This document shows, one piece after another, positions 51,021 to 59,383 of a stretch of DNA of 64,000 nt. The translations under genes were made by a program, and so were the position numbers. Source of the stretch: Mariniflexile jejuense (GTDB taxonomy: Bacteria; Bacteroidota; Bacteroidia; Flavobacteriales; Flavobacteriaceae); assembly GCF_042675665.1 (NCBI RefSeq), contig NZ_JBHTJI010000001.1:2480001-2544000 (forward strand). The letters are read 5' to 3'. A model generated the notes under the pieces. It did not search any database and was not told where the DNA came from. It saw only the letters and a list, made by a program, of their open reading frames with translations. Within the stretch, counting starts at the first letter, position 1. Every line of letters begins with the position of its first letter.

Positions 51021-51530
51021 TTACTCAAACAAGGCTTTTAACTCGGTTGCATCACTAGGCTTTATTTTTCCAGAAAGTAGTAAACTTAATTGTTTTCGTC
51101 GTAAAGCTGCTTCAAAACGTTGTTTTTCAATATCGGTTTCTGGCAATACTTCTGGTACTAATACAGGTTTCCCAGTATCATCAACAGCTACAAAGGTGTA
51201 AATGCCTTCATTGGCTTTTGTGCGTTCACCAGATTCTCTATCTTCAATCCAAACATCAATAAATACCTCCATCGATGTTTTAAAAGCACGCGTAACTTTA
51301 GCTTCCACAGTCACAACACTTCCTAAAGGTACAGCACGACTGAAGGCCACATGATTTACCGAAGCGGTAACAACTATGCGTCTGCTATGGCGTCTTGCAG
51401 AAATACTAGCTGCTCTATCCATACGGGCTAACAATTCGCCTCCAAAAAGGTTGTTTAACGGGTTGGTTTCACCAGGTAAAACCATATCGGTAAGAATCGT
51501 TTTAGATTGCTCGGGAGTTTTTGCTTGCAT
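51021..51530 (-). CDS. Hotdog-fold acyl-CoA thioesterase
   Basis: A 169-residue member of the YciA/BACH-type acyl-CoA thioesterases, with MVLPGETNPLNNLFGGELLARMDRAASISA (the N-terminal hotdog helix and glycine pair) and ASVNHVAFSRAVPLGSVV. It would hydrolyse acyl-CoA in the cytoplasm. I start it at ATG 51530; an in-frame TTG at 51554 would add eight residues of unlikely sequence. It stands alone between convergent and unrelated neighbours, with the downstream palindrome at 50961 possibly ending both transcripts. Confidence 0.88.
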   Translation of the reverse strand: MQAKTPEQSKTILTDMVLPGETNPLNNLFGGELLARMDRAASISARRHSRRIVVTASVNHVAFSRAVPLGSVVTVEAKVTRAFKTSMEVFIDVWIEDRESGERTKANEGIYTFVAVDDTGKPVLVPEVLPETDIEKQRFEAALRRKQLSLLLSGKIKPSDATELKALFE

Positions 51531-51598
51531 TACAACGTTTTTTGAGTTGTGCAAAGGTAAAACGATTTTAGAATTTAGTAAGGGATTTTAAGATATAA

Positions 51599-52546
51599 TT
51601 ACTCAGTTACAACATCTAGCTCTTTAACCAGCAACCAAGCATCTTCGTTTTGATTTTTTCTAACATCACGAAGTACAACTAATGCTTCTTCAGCAGTTTC
51701 ATAACTTCCGTAAACTACTTCGTTTAAGCCATATTTGTTTACACCAATACTTCTTGCATTAAAACCTTTTGTTTTTAGGTCTTCAATTATTTGAGCACAA
51801 TTGTCTTCAACTCTAAATGCACCAGCTACTACATGGTAATTACCAGATTGTTTTACAACATTTAAAGTAATAGCAGGTAGCGGATTTAAATTAAACGTAG
51901 CTTGCTCAATTTTAGCTTCCAATTGTTGTGTAGCTTTTTCTTGAGCTATTTGGTTATGTTGCTCAATTTGGTCAATATAATATTTAGAAGATACCAAACC
52001 GCCAATAGTTAAGGCAATTAAAGCCACAGCTGCATATTTAAAATAAGGTCTGGCTTTGCGTTTTTCGGGCGTAATTGTAAGTGGAATTACTTTTTCAATA
52101 GCTTCAACGTCTGTTTTATAAACTTCACGAGAAACAGCTGGCGATACAAACTGCGATAATCCAAATGAATTAGTTAAATAGTTTAAATGATATGAAGGTT
52201 CAAAAACTATTTTTCCTTCAGCATTAAAAACAATATCTCCAATATTTTTAAAAGTAACCGTTTCGCCTTGTGTTAAAAAGGCTTTTATAGTGTTTACACG
52301 TTTTGCAATTTTTTCATTAGCAACCTCAAAAGGAATTTTTTCTACATCAGCTACGTAATGCGCTAATAAACCATCGTTTTTTTGAATTTGCTCGTTAAAC
52401 GACACCGTTTTTTTTGGTGGATAAAAGGTGTTTGTAGCGTCATCAATAGTTGCAGATGCACGTTGTGTTAAAAATGCTCCAAATTCTGGAATGGTAACAC
52501 ACTCATATCTATAAAGTAAATCGCTTATGTATGTTTCTAATTGCAT
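51599..52546 (-). CDS. HU-CCDC81 / SPOR membrane protein
   Basis: A 315-residue protein with two N-terminal HU-like (CCDC81-type) domains in the first 130 residues (ISDLLYRYECVTIPEFGAFLT, LTQGETVTFKNIGDIVFNAEGKIVFEPS). A single membrane helix follows near 169-189, then a C-terminal SPOR domain (about 232-310) that would bind denuded peptidoglycan glycan strands. The topology puts the HU-like part in the cytoplasm and SPOR in the periplasm, so the protein could connect septal wall to an internal partner. It is nearly leaderless from the -7 box at 52552. Confidence 0.87.
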   Translation of the reverse strand: MQLETYISDLLYRYECVTIPEFGAFLTQRASATIDDATNTFYPPKKTVSFNEQIQKNDGLLAHYVADVEKIPFEVANEKIAKRVNTIKAFLTQGETVTFKNIGDIVFNAEGKIVFEPSYHLNYLTNSFGLSQFVSPAVSREVYKTDVEAIEKVIPLTITPEKRKARPYFKYAAVALIALTIGGLVSSKYYIDQIEQHNQIAQEKATQQLEAKIEQATFNLNPLPAITLNVVKQSGNYHVVAGAFRVEDNCAQIIEDLKTKGFNARSIGVNKYGLNEVVYGSYETAEEALVVLRDVRKNQNEDAWLLVKELDVVTE

Positions 52547-52551
52547 AGAAA

Positions 52552-52559
52552 CAAAGTTA
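52552..52559 (-). promoter_or_regulatory. Promoter -7 box for the HU/SPOR gene
   Basis: CAAAGTTA on the plus strand reads TAACTTTG on the minus strand, an exact TAnnTTTG match. It ends only 5 bp before the start codon, implying an almost leaderless transcript. Confidence 0.4.
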
Positions 52560-52650
52560 TAATTTTTTGCTTTTGTTTAAAATTAACTTCAAACTTTTTA
52601 TTAACATCGTAAAAAATTCTTTTCTTTAACTTCAAAATCAATACAGTATA

Positions 52651-53754
52651 ATGACCGAAACCAGTTTGCTTTACACTTTAGCGTTGCAGCACGTGCCCAA
52701 TATTGGCGATATTACCGCTAAACGACTTATCAATCATTGTGGTTCTGCAGAAGCTGTTTTAAAAGAAAAGCAACAAAATTTACTTAAAATTGATGGTATT
52801 GGCAGTGTTATTTTAGGCGATTTGTTTAAACCACATCATTTAAAAGAAGCTGAAAAAGAAGTTTTATTCATTAAAGAAAATAACATTGAGGTTTTATATT
52901 TTGAAGATGAAAATTACCCCGAAAAGCTAAAACATTGTATTGATGGACCAATGGTTTTATTTCAATCGGGAACAATTAATTTAAAAAAACAGCGCATTAT
53001 TAGTATTGTTGGCGCACGAAAAATTACAACTAGTGGGATTGCTTTTTGTGAGGAATTGGTTGAAAAACTAGCCATTTACAACCCAGTTATTGTTTCTGGG
53101 TTTGCCTATGGCACCGATATTACGGCTCATAAAGCAGCTATAAAACATAAGCTTCAAACCATTGGTTGTTTGGCACATGGTTTAAACCAAATTTACCCAG
53201 CTGTACATAAAAAGTATATGGTTGATGTTGAAAAAAATGGTGGGTTTTTTACCGATTTTTGGAGTAGTGATACTTTTGATAGAAACAATTTTTTAAAACG
53301 AAATCGCATTATAGCTGGTTTAAGTGAAGCAACCATAGTTGTTGAATCTGCTGAAAAAGGCGGAAGCTTAGTAACTGCAGATATTGCCCATTCATACAAC
53401 CGCGATGTGTTTGCGGTACCAGGAAGAACTACCGATTTGCAAAGTGTTGGTTGTAACAATTTAATTAAGCAACAAAAAGCACACATGCTTACCACGCCTT
53501 TAGATGTGCCTTATATTTTAGGTTGGAAACTGGAAGAAGACAAAAAACCTGCTATACAAAAACAGTTATTTGTTGAATTGGATGTTACTGAAAAAGTAAT
53601 TTATGAATATTTAAAAGAAAACGACAAACAGTTATTAGACGTAATAGCTATTGAATGTCAAATACCAATCTTTAAAGTAGCAAGTGTATTGCTAACTATG
53701 GAGTTAAAAGGTGTTGTTCGCCCATTACCGGGGAAAATGTTTGAGGTTATTTAG
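52651..53754 (+). CDS. dprA: DNA-processing protein DprA
   Basis: The RecA loader for incoming single-stranded DNA in natural transformation. The 367-residue protein has an N-terminal helix-hairpin-helix/SAM-like region and a Rossmann core with VGARKITTSGIAFCEEL, SGFAYGTDITAH and GLNQIYPAVH. It also has FLKRNRIIAGLSEATIVVES and the conserved AVPGR. The C-terminus is a winged helix of the DML1 type. recA is also in the window at 59887. Its last 4 bp overlap the convergent darG gene. Confidence 0.96.
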   Translation: MTETSLLYTLALQHVPNIGDITAKRLINHCGSAEAVLKEKQQNLLKIDGIGSVILGDLFKPHHLKEAEKEVLFIKENNIEVLYFEDENYPEKLKHCIDGPMVLFQSGTINLKKQRIISIVGARKITTSGIAFCEELVEKLAIYNPVIVSGFAYGTDITAHKAAIKHKLQTIGCLAHGLNQIYPAVHKKYMVDVEKNGGFFTDFWSSDTFDRNNFLKRNRIIAGLSEATIVVESAEKGGSLVTADIAHSYNRDVFAVPGRTTDLQSVGCNNLIKQQKAHMLTTPLDVPYILGWKLEEDKKPAIQKQLFVELDVTEKVIYEYLKENDKQLLDVIAIECQIPIFKVASVLLTMELKGVVRPLPGKMFEVI

Positions 53755-54782
53755 ATTAGGTTTGAATTTGCCAGTTTTTTTAAAGCAATTTCTACAAAAT
53801 TATCATTAGAAAACATGGTGCGTTTTCTTTCACTCCAATTGTTAAGATTCTCCATAATCAAATCTTTATTTTGCGTTTTTTTATCATTCGCAATATAATC
53901 TACAGTTGATAATAATTCTAATCCAAAATCAGAATAAAAACCGTTAAGGAAATCAGATGTTTTGTTAACAATTTCCTTTAAATCATTATTGTTATTTATA
54001 TAGGCAAAAATTTCCTTTTCAGAATCAACCATTAAATTTAATTCTTCAAATGGTTTTTTATCCTTTCCAGCATAACCCATTATATAGCTTCCATTTAAGT
54101 AGTTGAGAACGTGTTTGACTTTTCCCGAGTAAGGACCGTAAAAATTCGGTTGATATTTTAAATTGAAATATTTTTCTCCACCAAATTTTTGTAAAAAATA
54201 GCATAATTTTTCACTTGCAAATTCAGATACAAATTCACCATTTTTAACAAGATTAAAAAGCATGTAAAGTAGCATAGCTCTTGCTGGTGTTAGCTTTACT
54301 CGTTCTTTTTTAAGAACTTCTTGTACGGTTGAATTAGGTTCATATATAAAAATATCACAATCTAAATCAATTAATTTGTTTTCAATCATTGATTTGACTG
54401 TAGACCATTGAAGACCACCATTGCCACTTCCTAATGGTGGAATTGCAATAGATTTTATATTATATTCATTTATAACTTCTTTAAGTTTTGTTAATCCAGT
54501 TTCAATATAGCTATATTCTGAAGGTTTTCTCCATTGAGTTTTTGTAGGAAAGTTGATGATTGTTTTTTTACCAGTAATTAAGTTTTCATCTTGGACCACT
54601 AATAAGTCACCTATATTGAATTGATTTTTATCGCATTTGTCTTTATAAATTTTATAGTTATTGGGAAATGTGTTTTTAAACTGCAAAGCAATTCCTTTAC
54701 CCATAACACCAACGGTATTAACGGTATTTACCAAAGCTTCAGCTGTACTTTCTAATAAGTTTCCCGTTATATATTTTATCAT
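53751..54782 (-). CDS. darG: DarG antitoxin: DNA ADP-ribosyl glycohydrolase
   Basis: A 343-residue macrodomain protein that removes ADP-ribose from thymidine in DNA and neutralises DarT. The macrodomain (about 1-155) has NTVNTVGVMGKGIALQF for ADP-ribose binding, NFPTKTQW with Lys81 at the position of the catalytic Lys known in Thermus DarG, and PPLGSGNGGL. Residues about 160-343 form the C-terminal domain expected to bind DarT directly. It starts 2 bp after the darT stop. The pair is an accessory insertion between dprA and trpS. Confidence 0.92.
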   Translation of the reverse strand: MIKYITGNLLESTAEALVNTVNTVGVMGKGIALQFKNTFPNNYKIYKDKCDKNQFNIGDLLVVQDENLITGKKTIINFPTKTQWRKPSEYSYIETGLTKLKEVINEYNIKSIAIPPLGSGNGGLQWSTVKSMIENKLIDLDCDIFIYEPNSTVQEVLKKERVKLTPARAMLLYMLFNLVKNGEFVSEFASEKLCYFLQKFGGEKYFNLKYQPNFYGPYSGKVKHVLNYLNGSYIMGYAGKDKKPFEELNLMVDSEKEIFAYINNNNDLKEIVNKTSDFLNGFYSDFGLELLSTVDYIANDKKTQNKDLIMENLNNWSERKRTMFSNDNFVEIALKKLANSNLI

Positions 54783-54784
54783 AA

Positions 54785-55405
54785 CTAAAAATAATATTTT
54801 GGAATAATATGTATTAAATTTGAATCAATACCTAAACTAGTTAATTTGTCTTTCGCATTATCGTTGTAAACAACGAAAGCTATAATTGCAGTAACTGGAA
54901 TATCCGATTCAACAAGGAATTCAGCTTCTTTCCGCCTTTTTAAATCTAAATCATTCTCATCTGTCCAATATTTTTTTTTGACAGCAACAAAATCAACATT
55001 TTCTTCAATTGAATTTACAGAGTCTTTATAATAAAAATCACTTAACCCATTAGTAGCATGACCGTTAGTGTATACAAAAGGAATCTTTAAATCAATAATT
55101 TTTTGAACACTACTAACACAATATACAATATATTCTTTGTTAGTTGCAGTAACACCGTTAAATCCTTTCTGTATTACATACAACATTGGAGTTCTCTTAC
55201 CAAAATAAAAAGGGATGTAACTACCTAAATATTTTTTATTTGATAAAAGAAAATCTTCTCTAGTATTAATCAAAGAATTATCTCCAATTGATTTAAATTT
55301 TTTATTAGAATTCTGGGAATTCTTATGAGTGATTCCATTTTCAAAGATATGAAGAATGTTATCAATATGGGTCATTCTGTATATATATACTTTATCTAAG
55401 GACAT
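54785..55405 (-). CDS. darT: DarT toxin: thymidine-specific DNA ADP-ribosyltransferase
   Basis: A 206-residue DUF4433-family enzyme that ADP-ribosylates thymidine in single-stranded DNA using NAD, blocking replication; DarTG modules act as toxin-antitoxin and anti-phage systems. Conserved pieces are YRMTHIDNI (residues 9-17), PFYFGKRTPMLY with the catalytic Arg (about Arg71), NGHATN (114-119) and RRKEAEFLV with the catalytic Glu at residue 162. All key residues are present, so the toxin looks active. It lies 34 bp downstream of trpS on the same strand. Confidence 0.92.
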   Translation of the reverse strand: MSLDKVYIYRMTHIDNILHIFENGITHKNSQNSNKKFKSIGDNSLINTREDFLLSNKKYLGSYIPFYFGKRTPMLYVIQKGFNGVTATNKEYIVYCVSSVQKIIDLKIPFVYTNGHATNGLSDFYYKDSVNSIEENVDFVAVKKKYWTDENDLDLKRRKEAEFLVESDIPVTAIIAFVVYNDNAKDKLTSLGIDSNLIHIIPKYYF

Positions 55406-55439
55406 TATTTAGAAGCGTTAGAATAAAGATACAAAATAA

Positions 55440-56408
55440 TTAATATCCAACCTTCTCTCTTACGCGCTTTAAAACATCATCGGCTACCAATTTCGCTTTT
55501 TCAGCACCTAAAGCCAACGCCTTATCAACTTCTTTTAGGTTGTTCATGTAATAATTGTAGCGTTCGCGTTGTACTGCAAATGTTTCAACAATTAATTCAA
55601 ATAAGGCTTGTTTTGCGTGTCCGTAACCATAATTACCATTTTCATAATTGGCTTTCATGGTTTTTATTTGGTTTTCATTTGCCAACAAACTATAAATAGC
55701 AAAACAGTTGCAAGTACTCCAATCTTTAGGTTCTTCAAGTGGTGTGCTATCGGTTTGAATGGTCATTATTTGTTTGCGTAGTTTTTTATCATCTAAAAAA
55801 AGATTGATAGTGTTGTCTCTACTTTTACTCATTTTTTCACCATCAGTTCCAGGAATAAGCATGATGTTCTCTTCTACTTTTCCTTCAGGTAATACAAAAA
55901 CCTCACCCATTTTTGCATGAAAACGAGCAGCAACATCGCGAGTCATTTCAATGTGCTGTAATTGGTCTTTACCTACCGGAATTATTTCAGCATCATACAA
56001 TAAAATATCGGCAGCCATAAGCATAGGGTACGAAAATAAACCTGCGTTTACATCTTCCAATCTGTCGGCTTTGTCTTTAAAACTATGTGCTAACGTAAGG
56101 CGTTGGTATGGAAAGAAGCAACTTAAATACCATGATAGTTCGGTTACTTGCGGAATATCACTTTGCCTGTAAAACACTGTTTTTTCAATATCTAAACCAA
56201 AAGCTAACCATGTTGCAGCTACTGAGTAGGTGTTTTGTTTTAGCGTTTCGGCATCTTTAATTTGGGTTAAGGTATGTAAATTGGCTATAAACAAAAACGA
56301 ATCGTTTTTAGGGTTGTTGGCCATTTCAATTGCTGGAATAATAGCGCCTAAAATATTGCCTAAATGCGGTGTTCCTGTACTTTGTATGCCTGTAAGTATT
56401 CTTGCCAT
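55440..56408 (-). CDS. trpS: Tryptophanyl-tRNA synthetase
   Basis: Class I aminoacyl-tRNA synthetase of 322 residues. The HIGH-type motif is TPHLGNIL near residue 13, and the KMSKS loop is KMSKSRDN. GIQSTGTPHLGN and MLMAADILLYDA are diagnostic of TrpS. A 7-bp CCTGC palindrome sits 5 bp upstream of its start codon, covering the ribosome-binding region. darT and darG follow on the same strand after 34 bp. Confidence 0.97.
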   Translation of the reverse strand: MARILTGIQSTGTPHLGNILGAIIPAIEMANNPKNDSFLFIANLHTLTQIKDAETLKQNTYSVAATWLAFGLDIEKTVFYRQSDIPQVTELSWYLSCFFPYQRLTLAHSFKDKADRLEDVNAGLFSYPMLMAADILLYDAEIIPVGKDQLQHIEMTRDVAARFHAKMGEVFVLPEGKVEENIMLIPGTDGEKMSKSRDNTINLFLDDKKLRKQIMTIQTDSTPLEEPKDWSTCNCFAIYSLLANENQIKTMKANYENGNYGYGHAKQALFELIVETFAVQRERYNYYMNNLKEVDKALALGAEKAKLVADDVLKRVREKVGY

Positions 56409-56413
56409 AATGC

Positions 56414-56431
56414 TTCCTGCGAAGGCAGGAA
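56414..56431 (-). repeat. Intergenic palindrome, TTCCTGC subtype, before trpS
   Basis: TTCCTGC (56414-56420) and GCAGGAA (56425-56431) form a 7-bp stem with loop GAAG. It begins 5 bp upstream of the trpS start codon. The same layout is seen before the TPR gene at 47596. Confidence 0.6.
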
Positions 56432-56495
56432 TATTTTTTAATTAAACGAAAAGGCAAAGGTAATTTTTTTAATAGAATTGCTCAATACAATTATG

Positions 56496-56503
56496 TATTT
56501 TTG
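56496..56503 (+). promoter_or_regulatory. Promoter -7 box for the acyltransferase gene
   Basis: TATTTTTG is an exact TAnnTTTG match ending 6 bp before the ATG at 56510, implying a leaderless or very short leader. TTG at 56478-56480 is 15 nt upstream, slightly short of the usual -33 spacing. Confidence 0.45.
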
Positions 56504-56509
56504 GACTTG

Positions 56510-57247
56510 ATGAAGCTTTTTAAATATTTATTCTGGATCTTATACCGTATTTGGTTCTACATACTTGTAGGTTTACCAATTCTTATTATGTTTCCTGTTC
56601 TTTTAATTTCAATTTTGAAAGAATCGTGGTATCCATTCTTTTTTAAAATAGCACGTGTTTGGGCTAAAATTATTTTAATAGGCATGGGCTTTAATTGGAA
56701 AATTGAACGAGACCAAACACCAGAAAAGACTAAAAGTTACATGCTTATTGCCAACCATACTTCTATGACCGATATTATGCTTATGCTAGTAAGTGTAAAA
56801 AATCCATTTGTTTTTGTAGGGAAGAAAGAATTAACCAAAATTCCACTATTTGGTTTTTTTTATAAACGTACCTGTATTTTGGTTGATAGAAGCTCGGAAA
56901 AAAGCAGAAAAGCGGTTTTTTTAAGAGCACAAAAACGATTAAAATCAGGATTAAGTATATGTATCTTTCCTGAAGGTGGCGTTCCTGAAGAACATATAAT
57001 GCTTGACGATTTTAAAGATGGTGCATTTAGATTAGCCATAAATCATCATATACCTATTGTGCCTATTACGTTTGCCGATAATAAAAAACGATTTTCTTAT
57101 ACATTTTTTAGTGGTGGACCAGGATTGATGCGTGTTAAAATCCATAAATTTTTAACTACAGAAGGGTTAACTGTACACGATACAAAAACGCTAAACGATA
57201 AAGCCAGAACCGTTATTTTAAAGCAATTACAAGATTTTAATACATAA
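56510..57247 (+). CDS. 1-acyl-sn-glycerol-3-phosphate acyltransferase (PlsC-like)
   Basis: A 245-residue membrane-associated acyltransferase making phosphatidic acid. After one or two N-terminal helices (YIL VGLPILIMFPVL region, residues about 10-35) come the catalytic ANHTSMTDIM (HX4D) and the substrate motif FPEGGVPEE. I start it at ATG 56510; a TTG three codons upstream is in frame but lies in the promoter box. A strong terminator follows the stop codon by 1 bp. Confidence 0.93.
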   Translation: MKLFKYLFWILYRIWFYILVGLPILIMFPVLLISILKESWYPFFFKIARVWAKIILIGMGFNWKIERDQTPEKTKSYMLIANHTSMTDIMLMLVSVKNPFVFVGKKELTKIPLFGFFYKRTCILVDRSSEKSRKAVFLRAQKRLKSGLSICIFPEGGVPEEHIMLDDFKDGAFRLAINHHIPIVPITFADNKKRFSYTFFSGGPGLMRVKIHKFLTTEGLTVHDTKTLNDKARTVILKQLQDFNT

Positions 57248-57248
57248 G

Positions 57249-57276
57249 AAAAACGACTCTGAAAAGAGTCGTTTTT
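57249..57276 (+). terminator. Terminator after the PlsC-like gene, bidirectional
   Basis: AAAAACGACTCT (57249-57260) and AGAGTCGTTTTT (57265-57276) form a perfect 12-bp stem closed by a GAAA tetraloop, with T-runs at both 3' ends. It can end this gene and also transcripts from the convergent sigma-factor operon. Confidence 0.85.
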
Positions 57277-57280
57277 CATT

Positions 57281-57315
57281 GATATTGATTTCCGAGCTTA
57301 AAGAAAATCAATATC
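57281..57315. other. Second hairpin in the convergent gap
   Basis: GATATTGATTT (57281-57291) and AAATCAATATC (57305-57315) form a perfect 11-bp stem with a 13-nt loop, without a T-run. It may protect the 3' end of the anti-sigma transcript. Confidence 0.4.
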
Positions 57316-57332
57316 TAGATCTAACCAAAAAC

Positions 57333-58811
57333 CTAGAATTTAATGGCGAATCCGGTATAAACACCTATAAAAAATGGTGTAAAATTACCAGAAGTATTAT
57401 TAAACGTATTAATTTGATATTTAAACATAGGCTCTAAATTCAAGTCTATTTTTTTAGATATTTGGTAGTTTACACCAACACCAAAATTAGCACTGTAACT
57501 TACATTGTTTATATTATTAGCTTCACCCAATAAAGTTCTACTACCATTTTCAGTTTCAGAATATACTTTATTATCACTTAAAAAGAAGGAGCTAAAGCCA
57601 CCAATAAGGTTAACACCTAATTTTGTGTTTACAAGTACATATTGAACTTCTAGTGGTATTTCTATATAGGCAAAAGCTTGACTAATGGAAGAATTTGTAG
57701 TTGCAAAAGCTTCTGGTCTTGCACTTATAGTTTCACCGCTAATTATCGAAATATCACTAGGCGTATTACTTGCGCTAATATTAACATTTTCAAGCGCACT
57801 AATGCTAGAGCTAGAGCTAGAACCAAACGATTGGTAAATAACCACATCATTAGTATTATAACCTAAGTTTACTTTGTTAATACCCGAGCGTATTTTTATT
57901 TTATCATTAACTACATAGCTGGCATTAATACCATAACTCATATTAACTTCGCCAGTTTTAGAATTGTTATTAAACTGTTCACCAATAGAAGAGCCTTCAC
58001 CTAAACTACTAAAATAAACAGGTGCCGCATTTGGCGTAATACGCCATTTGTTTGTGTGTTTTTCTTTTTCAATTTTGTCTTTAGTTTCATCTAAAGCTTC
58101 TTCAATAGTAAGCGTATTTTTGTTTTTTTCTTCAGTTTTTGCAATGTTAGATGCATCTTTAGAAACGTTATTAAGTATTGTTTTTGCCTTTTCTGAATTG
58201 ATTAATGTTTCATTATTTTCAACTGCAATTTTAGTGTTGTTTTCTTCAGTTTTTGCAATTGTAGAATTATTTAAAGGGTTATTTATTTCTTCGGAATTTG
58301 AAGCAACAGCACTAGTATTTAAGTTTTTTACATTCGATTTTTCATTTAAAGACGCGCTATTTGTTTGAAGATTTTCTTTTTTAGTATTTGAAACTGAATT
58401 TGATGACGTAGTAATTGTTGAGGTTTTTGATGAATTTGTATTGTTTGAAACTACTCGAGCATCATTTTGAGCATCATTTTCTAAATTGTTTTTGTTTGAC
58501 GAGGTGTTTTCAACTGCAATTTTAATATCGCTTTTAGTGTTTGAACTTCGTGTTTGATTATCTTCAGTATCTACAATTTTTATAGGTGTATTTTTATTTG
58601 TATTAAAAAAATAAGTACCACCAACCGTTAGCAAAAGTGCCAGTAATGCTGCAACGCCAGCATATTGCCACCAAATAGGAATGATGCGACGTTTTTTCTT
58701 GTCTTTAGTGAGTTCTGCTTCAATGTTTTTCCAAACAGCATCACTTGGGGTTGCTTCAAAATCTTTAAAACGTTCTTGAAATAACCTATCTATATGTTTT
58801 TTATCGCTCAT
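57333..58811 (-). CDS. Dual-membrane-spanning anti-sigma factor (Dma-like) with outer-membrane barrel
   Basis: A 492-residue protein with three parts. The cytosolic N-terminus (1-45, ERFKDFEATPSDAVWKNIEAEL) looks like a sigma-binding segment, followed by one membrane helix (about 46-68). The linker (about 72-250) is low in complexity and rich in Asn, Ser, Thr, Glu and Lys. The C-terminal beta-barrel-like domain (about 256-492) has alternating pattern and an aromatic end, FAIKF. Such a protein would reach from cytoplasm to outer membrane; proteins of this design have been reported in Bacteroides as dual-membrane-spanning anti-sigma factors. Its ATG directly follows the sigma stop codon, with no gap. 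Confidence 0.78.
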   Translation of the reverse strand: MSDKKHIDRLFQERFKDFEATPSDAVWKNIEAELTKDKKKRRIIPIWWQYAGVAALLALLLTVGGTYFFNTNKNTPIKIVDTEDNQTRSSNTKSDIKIAVENTSSNKNNLENDAQNDARVVSNNTNSSKTSTITTSSNSVSNTKKENLQTNSASLNEKSNVKNLNTSAVASNSEEINNPLNNSTIAKTEENNTKIAVENNETLINSEKAKTILNNVSKDASNIAKTEEKNKNTLTIEEALDETKDKIEKEKHTNKWRITPNAAPVYFSSLGEGSSIGEQFNNNSKTGEVNMSYGINASYVVNDKIKIRSGINKVNLGYNTNDVVIYQSFGSSSSSSISALENVNISASNTPSDISIISGETISARPEAFATTNSSISQAFAYIEIPLEVQYVLVNTKLGVNLIGGFSSFFLSDNKVYSETENGSRTLLGEANNINNVSYSANFGVGVNYQISKKIDLNLEPMFKYQINTFNNTSGNFTPFFIGVYTGFAIKF

Positions 58812-59363
58812 TTATAATGATTGTACGCGTTGGTTTGTTTTATCTGTTTCAATAGTTTGTTTCAAAATTTGTCTAGCGCGTGCTAAGTTAGATTTTGAAG
58901 TGCCTATGTTTATATCTAGCATGTCTGCAATATCTTTATGCGAATAGCCATCAAGAACGTACAAGTTAAAAACCAATCGGTACCTATCTGGCAATTCTTG
59001 AATGATTTTTAAAAGGTAGTCGATGGAAAGTGACTCATCGTCAACATCTAATTCAACATCATCAATAATATTTTCATTTACAATTTCAAAAACTTTTTCG
59101 TTTCTATATTGTTGTAAAACGGTGTTTACGGTAACTCGTTTTAGCCAGCCTTCAAACGAACCTTTGTTTTTATACTGTTCAATTTTTTTAAAAATTGTTA
59201 AAAATGCGTCTTGCAAATTATCTTCTGCTTCGGCATAGTTACGCGAATACTTTAAGCATACCGAGAACAGCTTACTCGAAAAGAGTTTGTACAGTTCACT
59301 TTGTGCTTTAGTATCATTAATTTTACAATTTTCTATGAGTTGTTCTAAACTCAAATTAAACAC
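58812..59363 (-). CDS. ECF-type RNA polymerase sigma factor (GTG start)
   Basis: A 183-residue extracytoplasmic-function sigma factor. Region 2 is in the first 90 residues (YSRNYAEAEDNLQDAFLTIFKKIEQYK, FEGWLKRVTVNTV), and region 4 with its helix-turn-helix is near 120-170 (LPDRYRLVFNLYVLDGYSHKDIADML, GTSKSNLARARQIL). The start is GTG at 59363. It is translationally linked to the putative anti-sigma gene and lies 20 bp after a lipoprotein gene, so the three probably form one envelope-stress operon. Confidence 0.93.
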   Translation of the reverse strand: MFNLSLEQLIENCKINDTKAQSELYKLFSSKLFSVCLKYSRNYAEAEDNLQDAFLTIFKKIEQYKNKGSFEGWLKRVTVNTVLQQYRNEKVFEIVNENIIDDVELDVDDESLSIDYLLKIIQELPDRYRLVFNLYVLDGYSHKDIADMLDINIGTSKSNLARARQILKQTIETDKTNQRVQSL

Positions 59364-59383
59364 GTATTAATTAACACCCTAAT

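Noticed and set aside
53193..53495. 100-codon frame antisense to dprA
   Set aside because: It is an antisense shadow of the conserved DprA core.
58048..58368. 106-codon Phe/Ser-rich plus-strand frame opposite the anti-sigma linker
   Set aside because: It is the complement of a low-complexity Asn/Glu/Lys linker, which yields a long hydrophobic frame by chance.
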